The position numbers and the translations under genes were made by a program. 11,166 bases of DNA from an uncultured Cardiobacterium sp. GTDB lineage: Bacteria; Pseudomonadota; Gammaproteobacteria; Cardiobacteriales; Cardiobacteriaceae. The DNA is taken from contig NZ_CALJAH010000128.1 in the NCBI RefSeq assembly GCF_938028185.1, forward strand, positions 1-11,166, written 5' to 3'. Below the pieces are notes generated by a model. It searched no databases. It was not told the DNA's origin and worked only from the letters and a program-made list of their open reading frames with translations. Position 1 is the stretch's first letter. The number at the start of each line of letters is the position of its first letter. This document shows, in pieces, positions 5,418-11,166 of the stretch.

Positions 5418-6086
5418 ATGAAAACCTTACCGAAACTGGCTGCCTTGATGGCAATAACCCTGACTGCCGCTCACGCGCAAGAATTTGACAACTACCGCGC
5501 CGAACCGGACCAATGGCTGGGATTAAAAGGCCAAAAATTTCACCTGAACAGCACCAACGATCAGGGAAACGTCTGCGACATCGAAGGCACCCTGAAAAAT
5601 AACCGCTGGGAAGACGGCAGAGGCTGCATTATCGAAATAAAAAAATTGAAAAACGGCAACGTGGAAGTGAAAGTCCCCGGCAATAACGAAACCGCGCAAA
5701 GCCAATGCCGCGAATACTGCGGACTGAATACCGGATTTGAAGGACAGTACCGCCCCGAACCCGCACAATGCAGCAACAAGGGAACAGAACAAATGGAGGC
5801 AAAATTTCAGGCTGCCTACCGCGACAAACACTATGCAGACGCGGTAAAAATCAAAGAAAACTACCTGCAACAATGCAAAACCTTTACCCATTGGCTGGAT
5901 GAACTGGCACAGCGCAACGATTTGGCCATCAGTTACTACCATGCGGGCAACAAAGCGCAATGCCGCATCGTATTGCAGCCCGCCGTCAAAATCACAAACG
6001 ATGACGAAGGCGTTAGCGACATCCTGCGCGAAGAATTTGAAACACAAAAACGCGCCGTACAATTCAATCTCGACAAATGCAAATAA
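5418..6086 (+). CDS. Hypothetical secreted protein, eight cysteines
   Basis: I do not recognise this 222-residue protein. It starts with a clear Sec signal peptide (MKTLPKLAALMAITLTAAHA, probable cut after Ala20), so the mature protein is periplasmic or exported. The mature part has eight cysteines (53, 70, 97, 101, 118, 153, 182, 221), an even number consistent with disulfides. The first half (about 30-95) looks like beta structure with many Asn, Gly and Lys residues. The second half (about 122-220) looks helical and may form a small helix-hairpin (TPR-like) domain containing RNDLAISYYHAGNKAQCR. An AAGGA ribosome-binding site precedes the ATG. It follows the membrane protein at 4891 by 26 bases and probably shares its transcript. 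It is somewhat more AT-rich than neighbouring genes. A helper role in envelope stress or inhibitor binding would be speculation. Confidence 0.82.
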   Translation: MKTLPKLAALMAITLTAAHAQEFDNYRAEPDQWLGLKGQKFHLNSTNDQGNVCDIEGTLKNNRWEDGRGCIIEIKKLKNGNVEVKVPGNNETAQSQCREYCGLNTGFEGQYRPEPAQCSNKGTEQMEAKFQAAYRDKHYADAVKIKENYLQQCKTFTHWLDELAQRNDLAISYYHAGNKAQCRIVLQPAVKITNDDEGVSDILREEFETQKRAVQFNLDKCK

Positions 6087-6143
6087 CGCGGCATGACAAA
6101 GCCCGCTACCGCGAACCGCCAATATGCCCCCTCCCCCTGTGGG

Positions 6144-6363
6144 GGACACTACTGTCCGGAATAAATTTTGAGATAAAACCCTTTTTAAAACAGCATAATT
6201 CATATATCTCACCCCGTAGTAACGCGTCGTATCACCCCTCAAAAAGCCACTTTTGAGCACCTTTTTGGGGTATTTCTCGCATTGTACGTGGTTCTGCATG
6301 GTGTCTAGTGTCATGATTTATAAAGATTTTATCGACAGAAAATTATTCCGGACAGTAGTGTCC
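6144..6363. mobile_element. Non-autonomous transposable element (MITE-like), about 218 bp
   Basis: A perfect 21-bp terminal inverted repeat bounds the element: GGACACTACTGTCCGGAATA plus A at 6144-6164, with its mirror at 6343-6363. Weaker complementarity continues inward for about 20 bp (ATTTTGAGATAAAAC against TTTTCTGTCGATAAAA). The inside is AT-rich and carries no transposase. The insertion split a GC-rich palindromic repeat, and part of the target is duplicated: TGTGGG at 6138-6143 and 6364-6369. The exact ends are ambiguous because the terminal GG overlaps the target. Taking 6146-6361 as the element gives a 10-bp duplication, CCTGTGGGGG. I infer that it was moved by a related full-length IS elsewhere in the genome. 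I do not assign the IS family. Confidence 0.85.
6236..6269. repeat. Internal hairpin of the MITE
   Basis: AAAAAG (6241-6246) pairs with CTTTTT (6261-6266), and the pairing extends as CCCC...GGGG on the outside with a two-base bulge. The loop contains ACTTTTGAG. An internal fold of this kind is common in MITEs, but it could also be a remnant of the parent element. Confidence 0.4.
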
Positions 6364-6439
6364 TGTGGGGGAGGGTTGGGGTGGGGTTATTGGATGCAAG
6401 CGCGGTGCTGGTGGGATGGTGCCTAATGCGGCAAAGTCA

Positions 6440-6474
6440 TTTACATGCACCTGAGTGCTCAGGGTGTATGTAAA
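6440..6474. repeat. Long hairpin downstream of tsaB
   Basis: TTTACATGCACCTGA (6440-6454) pairs with TCAGGGTGTATGTAAA (6459-6474), with one mismatch and one bulge, around a four-base loop. It lies 27 bases past the tsaB stop, where a terminator is expected, but has no T run on the - strand. Its right arm GGTGTATGTAAACGG resembles GGTGTATGTATAACGG at 2973-2988, so it may be part of a dispersed repeat. Confidence 0.55.
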
Positions 6475-6500
6475 CGGCAGGACGCTGTTCATGGCGGTTT

Positions 6501-7157
6501 TCAGGCCTGCACCACGTCGTTGCGCAGGTAGTGCAGTTCGATGCCTTGCAGCGGCGGTTGCCAGTCGGCGGTTTCCAGCAGGCTGAAGGCGTCGATGGCT
6601 TCCGGGATGTAGGCGTCTTCGGCGAGGTTTGCGTCTTGCGGGAAGCGGTCGGCGTACACGGTACCCGCGCCTGCGACCAGCGCGCCGTCGTACCAGTCGG
6701 CGGGGATGGCTTCCGGTGCGCAGACGCGGTCTGCGCCGACGCATTCGCCGTTTTCGTAGAGCCCTGCATAGACTTCGCCCATGCGTGCGTCCATCACCGC
6801 GAGGATTTTGCCCGCGCCGCTGTGGCGGCGGACGGTGGCAGCGAGCAGGGCGAGCGAGGAGACGGGCAGGATTGGCACGTCCCAGGCGGCGGCCAGTCCC
6901 ATCGCCACTGCCGCGCCGACGCGCAGACCGGTGAATGCGCCCGGCCCGGCGCTGATGATGATGCCTTCTACCGCGTTTTTGTCGATGCCGCCTTTTTGTA
7001 GCAGTTTGTCCAGCAGCGGCAGGATTTCGCGCGTGTGTTTTTGTGCTTCGAGTTCGTAGGTTTGCAGGGTGTTGCCGCCTGCGAGCAGGGCGACGGAGCA
7101 GGCGGGGCCGGAGGTGTCGAGGGCGATCAGGGTGCTGTGTTTGTTGGGTAGTGTCAT
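6501..7157 (-). CDS. tsaB: tRNA threonylcarbamoyladenosine biosynthesis protein TsaB
   Basis: TsaB (formerly YeaZ) is a cytoplasmic scaffold of the TsaB-TsaD-TsaE complex, which adds the t6A modification at position 37 of ANN-decoding tRNAs. The 218-residue product has the family ASKHA-type fold signatures: IALDTSGPACSVALL near the N-terminus (about residues 11-25), HTREILPLLDKLL (41-53), and the hallmark GPGAFTGLRVG (71-81). E. coli TsaB has about 231 residues. The ATG start overlaps the yoaA stop as ATGA, so translation is probably coupled. The yoaA-tsaB order is the same as in E. coli. It is probably essential as in many bacteria, although nothing in the window tests this. Confidence 0.95.
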   Translation of the reverse strand: MTLPNKHSTLIALDTSGPACSVALLAGGNTLQTYELEAQKHTREILPLLDKLLQKGGIDKNAVEGIIISAGPGAFTGLRVGAAVAMGLAAAWDVPILPVSSLALLAATVRRHSGAGKILAVMDARMGEVYAGLYENGECVGADRVCAPEAIPADWYDGALVAGAGTVYADRFPQDANLAEDAYIPEAIDAFSLLETADWQPPLQGIELHYLRNDVVQA

Positions 7158-9142
7158 GGTTTGCTTGGGTTTTCGTGGTAGGCGAAGAAGCGGTCGATGA
7201 CTTCTATTTTACGGGTTTTGCTCATGGGCGGCAGGCTGTTGAGGAAGGTCTGGCCGTAGTTTTTTTGGGTGAGGCGCGGGTCGGCGAGTACCAGCACGCC
7301 GTAGTCGCCCGTGTCGCGGATGAGGCGGCCTACGCCCTGTTTGAGGGTGATGATGGCTTGCGGCAGGGTGTCGTAGATGAAGGGCGACAGGCCTTTGTCG
7401 GTGAGCAGGCGGTGGCGGGCGCGGGTGACGGGGTCGTTCGGCGCGGCGAAGGGCAGTTTGTCGATGACGACGCAGACGAGGCGGTCGCCGCGCACGTCCA
7501 CGCCTTCCCAAAAGCTGGAGGTGGCGAGCAGGACGGCGCGGTCGTGGCGGCGGAAGTCGGCGAGCAGCGCGTTTTTGCCCGCCCGCCCTTGTACCAGCAG
7601 GTGGTAGTCCGTGTCGCGCAGGGCGCGTTCGGCGGCGTGCAGCGCCTTGTAGCTGGTGAAGAGCAGGAAGGCGCGCCCCCGGCTGCGCGCCAGCACGGGG
7701 AGGATGGCGGTGATGAGCGCGTCGTTGTAGGCGGCATCGTTCGGGTCGGGCAGGCCGGGCGGGTGGTAGAGCAGCGCCTGGTGGCGGAAGTCAAACGGGC
7801 TTTGGAGCTGGATGCTGCGGTATTCGGAGAGGCCGAGTTCGCGGCTGTAGTGGTCGAAGCTGCCGTTGACGGCGAGGGTTGCCGAGAGGAATGACCAACT
7901 GGCGTTGCTGTTCGCAATCCAGGCGGCGAAGCGCCCGGCGGCGTTGACCGGGACGGAGCAGAGGCTGTAGTGGCGCGGGCCGACGTCAAGCCAGATGGCG
8001 CGCGGTGCGGGCGGTTTGGCTTCGGCTTCGTCGTCTGCGTCGGTTGGCTCCGGGGCGGCGGGGGTGGCGTTTTGGTCTTCGGCGAGGAAGGCGGCGATGA
8101 GTTTCTGTAAGTCCTGGCAACGGCTGTCGAGGTGGGCGAGCAGTTTGCCGCGCGCTTTTTGCGGGGCGAGTTGGGTGTGCAGCAGTTCAAACAGCGTCGC
8201 CAATGTTTGCAGCTCTGTCCAGAAGTCGCGGTTGGCAAAGAGTTGAGCTTCGTCCAGCCGGGTTTCTTGCGGCTGGCGCACGGCGAGCAGGATTTTGCTG
8301 TGTTGCAGTTTGATGTCGCGCAGGGTTTCGCGCAGCTCCAGCGCGTCCGGCGCTTCGGTCAGCGCGGCGTGTTCGCCGTCGTTGATGAAGGCGAGCAGTT
8401 GTCGCGCGGAGAGGTGGTCGCCGAGGAAGTGGATGGCGGTCAGCGGCAGATGGTGCGCTTCGTCGATGATGAATGCCTGGATGTCCGGCAGGATTTCGGC
8501 AAAGCCTTCGCTTTTCAGGGCGAAGTCGGCCAAGAGCAGGTGGTGGTTGATGACGGTGACGTCCGCTTCTTTGGCTTTTTGCCGCGCTTTTTGCACGTAG
8601 CATTCTTCGTAGAAGGCGCAGTCGCGACCGAGGCAGTTTTCGGCGGTGGAGGTGATGCGGGCGATGACCGGCGCGTCTTCGGGGACGTCGCGCAGGGCGA
8701 CGAGGTCGCCGTCGGCGGTGGTGTCAAAGAAGTGTTCGATGGCGCGCCGCCACGCTTTTTCTTCGCGGGTGTGCGGTTCGCTGTCGAGGTATTGGTGGTA
8801 GTGGTGGTGGCAGAGGTAGTTGCGCCGCCCTTTGAGCAGGGCAACGCGCGCCGGTGAGGCCAGCACTTTGCGCACCAGCGGCAGGTCTTTGCTGAAGATT
8901 TGTTCTTGCAGGTTGCGGGTGGCGGTCGAGACCAGGCCTTTTTTGCCGCTGGCGAGCAGCGGCAGCAGGTAGGCGAAGGTTTTGCCGGTGCCGGTGCCTG
9001 CTTCTGCCAACAAAATGCCGTCGTCCGACAGGTTGTCGGCGACGGCTTCGGCCAGTTCCTGTTGTCCGGGTCGCGGCTGGTAGCCGCTGACGGCGGCGGA
9101 GAGCGCGCCATCTGCGGCGAACAGGGTTTTGATGTCGGCCAA
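7154..9142 (-). CDS. yoaA: XPD/DinG-family ATP-dependent DNA helicase YoaA
   Basis: YoaA is an iron-sulfur superfamily 2 helicase that acts in DNA repair. In E. coli it works with the HolC (chi) subunit of DNA polymerase III. The 662-residue protein shows Walker A (AGTGTGKT, 48-55), an Fe-S cluster domain with Cys111, Cys170, Cys175 and Cys181, DEAH box (227-230), SATL block, EGVDVRGD block, and motif VI QGVGRLIRD (602-610). The length fits YoaA (about 636) better than DinG (about 716), and the next gene is tsaB as in E. coli. An Ala/Pro/Glu/Asp linker at about 356-381 looks like a lineage-specific insertion. The start appears to be TTG (9142-9140), one base after the lipoprotein stop. The N-terminus it gives aligns with E. 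coli YoaA, and no in-frame ATG exists nearby. No strong Shine-Dalgarno is seen, which suggests coupling to the upstream gene. Confidence 0.94.
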   Translation of the reverse strand: MADIKTLFAADGALSAAVSGYQPRPGQQELAEAVADNLSDDGILLAEAGTGTGKTFAYLLPLLASGKKGLVSTATRNLQEQIFSKDLPLVRKVLASPARVALLKGRRNYLCHHHYHQYLDSEPHTREEKAWRRAIEHFFDTTADGDLVALRDVPEDAPVIARITSTAENCLGRDCAFYEECYVQKARQKAKEADVTVINHHLLLADFALKSEGFAEILPDIQAFIIDEAHHLPLTAIHFLGDHLSARQLLAFINDGEHAALTEAPDALELRETLRDIKLQHSKILLAVRQPQETRLDEAQLFANRDFWTELQTLATLFELLHTQLAPQKARGKLLAHLDSRCQDLQKLIAAFLAEDQNATPAAPEPTDADDEAEAKPPAPRAIWLDVGPRHYSLCSVPVNAAGRFAAWIANSNASWSFLSATLAVNGSFDHYSRELGLSEYRSIQLQSPFDFRHQALLYHPPGLPDPNDAAYNDALITAILPVLARSRGRAFLLFTSYKALHAAERALRDTDYHLLVQGRAGKNALLADFRRHDRAVLLATSSFWEGVDVRGDRLVCVVIDKLPFAAPNDPVTRARHRLLTDKGLSPFIYDTLPQAIITLKQGVGRLIRDTGDYGVLVLADPRLTQKNYGQTFLNSLPPMSKTRKIEVIDRFFAYHENPSKP

Positions 9143-9143
9143 G

Positions 9144-10130
9144 TCAGTAGGAGGCGGCTTTGGTCGCGGCCTGTACCGCGCCCTGGCTGTCGCCCAGTTT
9201 GTTGCGCGAGTTGGAGATGAGCGACCAGGATTTTTTCAGCATCGCGTTGCTGCCGCCGGTCTGCACGGCGCGGCTCGCCATGCTTTCGGCTTCTTTGTAG
9301 CGGCCCTGGTGGTAGCGGATGTTGGCGATGTCGTAGAGGATTTTGCTGTTTTTCGGGTCAAGCCGCTGCGCGTTTTCCAGATACGCGGCGGCACCGTCCA
9401 AATCGCCCTTGCCAAGCGAGCCGGAGGCTTTTTTGAGGAGCGCGGAGACGGCGGTTTCGCCTTCGGCTTTCGGCGCGGCGGCAGCAGCGGGTTCGGGGGT
9501 GTTGCTGGCAACGCGGGTTTCAACCGGCGGCGGCACGGCGGCGGGCTCACTACCCGCGTTCGGGCGCAAGGCCTGGCGTTTGTTGTTGTTCGCGGCGGCG
9601 GCAGGGTCGGCCACGGCGACTTTCGGTGCTTCTTTGACGGCATCGCGGATGGCGGCGGCGCCAGGCTGGTTCGGGTTCGGCGCGGGCGTAACCTTCGGCT
9701 GGTCGGCAGGTGCGCCCCAGCCGGGTGCGGCGGCGGGTGCTTTGGCAATGGTCGGCGCGGCAGGCTGGTAGGGGCTGGCGGCCTGCACTTGCGTTTGTTG
9801 GGCGGGCGGCGGCACGTTGGCGGCGACGGGCGCGTTTACCGGCGCCTGTCCCGTTTGCGGACGCATCGGCTGGCCGTTGTTGAAGCCGTAGCCATTGCCC
9901 GCATTGACCGGCGGCGGCACGGGCTGGCCATTGCCGGCGTATCCGCCGTTGAAGTTGAAGCCGCCCTGTTGCGGCGGCGGTTGCATATTGCCCTGGCCAC
10001 CGAAATCAACCGGCTGGCCGTAAGGCACGTTGCGGTCAACCACGCGCGCGTTTTCGCTGCCATAGATCATGCCGCCGCAGCCGCTGAGCAGGAGCGATGC
10101 GAAGACGGCGCCCAACCATGTGTGTTTCAT
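9144..10130 (-). CDS. Putative lipoprotein with Pro/Ala/Asn/Gln-rich linker and C-terminal TPR domain
   Basis: The 328-residue protein starts with a lipoprotein signal (MKHTWLGAVFASLLLSGC), with lipobox LLSGC and lipidated Cys18. The following GG, rather than Asp, suggests the outer membrane as destination. A low-complexity region rich in Gly, Pro, Gln, Asn and Ala (about 40-225) joins the anchor to a helical domain of about 100 residues. This domain has TPR-like repeats (ALLKKASGSLGKGDLDGAAAYLENAQRLDP, then IRYHQGRYKEAESMASRAV). TPR lipoproteins often act as assembly or scaffolding factors; the partner here is unknown. I chose the ATG at 10130 for its lipoprotein signal and the AGAGG site eight bases upstream. 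The frame is open further upstream only through repeat sequence. It is the first gene of an operon with yoaA and tsaB. Confidence 0.88.
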   Translation of the reverse strand: MKHTWLGAVFASLLLSGCGGMIYGSENARVVDRNVPYGQPVDFGGQGNMQPPPQQGGFNFNGGYAGNGQPVPPPVNAGNGYGFNNGQPMRPQTGQAPVNAPVAANVPPPAQQTQVQAASPYQPAAPTIAKAPAAAPGWGAPADQPKVTPAPNPNQPGAAAIRDAVKEAPKVAVADPAAAANNNKRQALRPNAGSEPAAVPPPVETRVASNTPEPAAAAAPKAEGETAVSALLKKASGSLGKGDLDGAAAYLENAQRLDPKNSKILYDIANIRYHQGRYKEAESMASRAVQTGGSNAMLKKSWSLISNSRNKLGDSQGAVQAATKAASY

Positions 10131-10299
10131 GTCCGTAACCTCTGGGAGTGTTGGTAAATGTGAAAAAGGGTGTGGAGAAGATGCGCATTTTACAGGGATT
10201 TCCCGGGGCGTGGCAGGGGTGGACGGCGGTGTAATGTTTGCCGGGGCGGGGTGGTTTGTGTCGTTTTGTATGCTGTCGCTGACGTGGATGGTTTGCTGC

Positions 10300-10320
10300 C
10301 TCCTCCCACAGGGGGAGGAG
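10300..10320. repeat. GC-rich palindromic repeat, copy 4
   Basis: CTCCTCCC (10300-10307) pairs with GGGAGGAG (10313-10320) around ACAGG. The loop and arms match the palindromes at 2788-2808 and 3075-3098, with small changes in the arms. Confidence 0.6.
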
Positions 10321-10350
10321 CTGATCGGCGGGTTCCGCAGCACGATTCTC

Positions 10351-10418
10351 GCTGTTGTATGGCGATTCTCGCAAGGTTCTGTAGCAAGGCACGCCGCCGT
10401 ACAGGGCTTTGTGAGGAC
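10351..10418 (-). repeat. Inverted copy of the GCGCCTTG-core dispersed repeat
   Basis: Read on the - strand, it gives TCCTCACAAAGCCCTGTACG, then GCGGCGTGCCTTGC, CTACAGAACCTTGCGAG and ATCGCCATACA. This matches the order and much of the sequence at 2855-2955, but lacks the central segment with the second GTAC arm. It sits just downstream of the adaptor gene stop. Confidence 0.6.
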
Positions 10419-10439
10419 GGCTGTAAATTCGCCGTCCAT

Positions 10440-11166
10440 TCACTCCGGCGGGGTTTGTACCCGGCTGCCGTCGTGGATGTTTTCATCCGGCTGGAGGATG
10501 ACGCGGTCGCCGTTGGCGAGGCCAGCCGTGATTTCGACGTCGGTGGCGGTGCGCAGTCCGGTTTGTACCGCTGTGTGGCGGGCGCGTTCGTCTGTGATGC
10601 GGTACACCGCCCAGCCGTCGTCGTCGCGGTAGAGCGCGTTGAGCGGGATGGTGAGCGCGCCGCTTTTTTCGGCGAGGATGAAGTCGATGTCAACGCGGTA
10701 GGCGTCACCGAGGTTTTGCCATTGGGCGCGCGGGCTGGTGAGGTCGAGGAGGACGCGGGTGCGTTGTTCTTCGACGCCAAGTGCCGAGGTTTTGGTGAAG
10801 CCGCCCGGTTCGATGCGGCGCACGCGGGCGCTGAGGTCGTCGCCGCCCCAGTGGCGGATGTGGGCGCGGGTGCCGGGGGTGAGGCGCACGGCGTCGGCGG
10901 AGAGGATGTCGGCTTCGATTTCGAGTTGTGCCGGGTCGCCCATTTCCAGCAGCAGTTCGCCCGCGTTGATGGGGGTGTGGCTTTCGTGTTGGCGTTTGGT
11001 GATAACGCCGGCGACGGGTGCGGTGACGGCGATGGCGGCGGCGCCTGCTTCGCCGTGGCTCGCCAGCAGGGCGCGCGCGGACTGGACGCGGGCGGCGGCG
11101 ACTTTTTCTTCGGCCTGGGCAGCTGCGAGGTTGGCGCTCGCGCTGTCGCGCCGGGCGCGTGCCTGG
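10440..11166 (-). CDS. HlyD/RND-family periplasmic adaptor (membrane fusion) subunit, 5' end outside the window
   Basis: The last 241 residues of an efflux or secretion adaptor are visible; the N-terminus is cut by the window edge. They begin with an Ala/Arg/Glu-rich coiled-coil helix (QARARRDSASANLAAAQAEEKVAAARVQSARALLAS). The second half of the lipoyl-like domain follows (VTAPVAGVI, then INAGELLLEMGDPAQLEIEADI). A beta-barrel domain and a membrane-proximal domain follow (GALTIPLNALYRDDDGWAVYRI, then GLANGDRVILQPDE). Such adaptors bridge an inner-membrane RND or ABC pump to an outer-membrane channel; which pump type cannot be decided here. No pump gene follows downstream on this strand, so partners must lie upstream outside the window or elsewhere. 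An in-frame ATG at 10943 is internal and not the start. Confidence 0.9.
   Translation of the reverse strand, partial: QARARRDSASANLAAAQAEEKVAAARVQSARALLASHGEAGAAAIAVTAPVAGVITKRQHESHTPINAGELLLEMGDPAQLEIEADILSADAVRLTPGTRAHIRHWGGDDLSARVRRIEPGGFTKTSALGVEEQRTRVLLDLTSPRAQWQNLGDAYRVDIDFILAEKSGALTIPLNALYRDDDGWAVYRITDERARHTAVQTGLRTATDVEITAGLANGDRVILQPDENIHDGSRVQTPPE

Larger units (their letters stand above)
6132..6390. repeat. GC-rich palindromic repeat, copy 3, interrupted by the MITE
   Basis: The left part CTCCCCCTGTGGGGGA (6131-6146) and the right part TGTGGGGGAGGG, then TTGGGGTGGGGTTA (6364-6390), rebuild the same repeat as 2788-2821 once the element and the duplicated bases are removed. The comparison with that intact copy is what shows that the inserted segment is a true insertion. 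Confidence 0.75.
6087..6500. other. 414-bp intergenic region holding a MITE and a hairpin
   Basis: The gap separates the converging secreted-protein gene and tsaB. From left to right it holds an untranslated stretch with no clear terminator (6087-6130), a GC-rich palindromic repeat split by a transposon-like element (6132-6390), and a long hairpin (6440-6474) just beyond the tsaB stop. An open frame runs through the element on the - strand and continues antisense to the 5418-6086 gene; I do not regard it as a gene. Confidence 0.75.
10131..10439. other. 309-bp intergenic region upstream of the lipoprotein operon
   Basis: This region must hold the promoter of the lipoprotein-yoaA-tsaB operon unless it is read through from the adaptor gene. 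A TAAAAT at 10192-10187 on the - strand is a possible -10, with no convincing -35. It also holds GC-rich palindrome copy 4 (10300-10320) and an inverted copy of the GCGCCTTG repeat (10351-10418). I see no gene in it. Confidence 0.6.

Noticed and set aside
5523..6314. 263-codon - strand open frame crossing the MITE and the secreted-protein gene
   Set aside because: It begins inside the mobile element and continues antisense to a gene with a clear signal peptide and ribosome-binding site; the hydrophobic appearance is a strand artefact.
7043..7894. 283-codon open frame antisense to yoaA and tsaB
   Set aside because: It is a shadow of high-GC coding sequence and covers the conserved helicase motif VI on the other strand.
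9129..10157. 342-codon + strand frame opposite the TPR lipoprotein
   Set aside because: Its Gly/Arg/Val composition comes from the reverse of a Pro/Ala-rich gene; the - strand gene has a lipobox and ribosome-binding site.
10440..10943. ATG at 10943 as start of the adaptor gene
   Set aside because: Coding similarity (coiled coil and lipoyl motif) continues upstream in frame to the window edge, so the gene is partial.
1..11166. CRISPR array, tRNA, rRNA, or known uptake signals (Neisseria GCCGTCTGAA, Pasteurellaceae AAGTGCGGT)
   Set aside because: I saw no regularly spaced repeats, cloverleaf sequence or multiple copies of those uptake motifs; the repeats present are few and dispersed.

Overview
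The window looks like chromosomal DNA of a GC-rich gammaproteobacterium. The gene content and order (yeaL; yoaA followed directly by tsaB; ahpC, ahpF and oxyR) match the gamma lineage. The many short intergenic repeats would fit a Cardiobacterium-like host, but that genus is an inference from style and not proven by a marker gene. No rRNA, tRNA, CRISPR array or complete transposase gene is visible.

Layout, left to right. Positions 1-237 hold part of a dispersed repeat and a short perfect hairpin. A RimI-like GNAT acetyltransferase (238-657) and the UPF0756 membrane protein YeaL (663-1115) form a + strand pair. They end at a bidirectional terminator shared with ahpF. Next comes an oxidative-stress locus. 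ahpF (1156-2718) and ahpC (3208-3771) lie on the - strand, separated by 489 bp full of repeats. oxyR (3928-4833) is divergent from ahpC across a compact promoter region. AhpC is the 2-Cys peroxidase, AhpF is its NADH-dependent disulfide reductase, and OxyR is the Cys-based peroxide sensor that very probably controls them.

Downstream of the oxyR terminator are two + strand genes that I do not recognise: a small protein with three predicted membrane segments and a Cys-containing tail (4891-5391), and a secreted eight-cysteine protein (5418-6086). They are followed by a 414-bp gap containing a roughly 218-bp non-autonomous transposable element (MITE-like). Its long terminal inverted repeats interrupt a GC-rich palindromic repeat, and part of the target is duplicated on both sides.

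The right part is a tight - strand operon: a TPR lipoprotein (9144-10130), the XPD/DinG-type helicase YoaA (7154-9142, apparent TTG start) and TsaB (6501-7157), which acts in tRNA t6A synthesis. The window ends inside the 3' part of an HlyD/RND-type periplasmic adaptor gene.

The genes are mostly ordinary. The less ordinary material is intergenic: a dispersed repeat sharing a GCGCCTTG core, a palindromic CCCTCCCC/GGGGAGGG family, the MITE, and an unusual 116-codon open stretch in frame with and upstream of ahpF. I did not find a convincing new multi-gene system.
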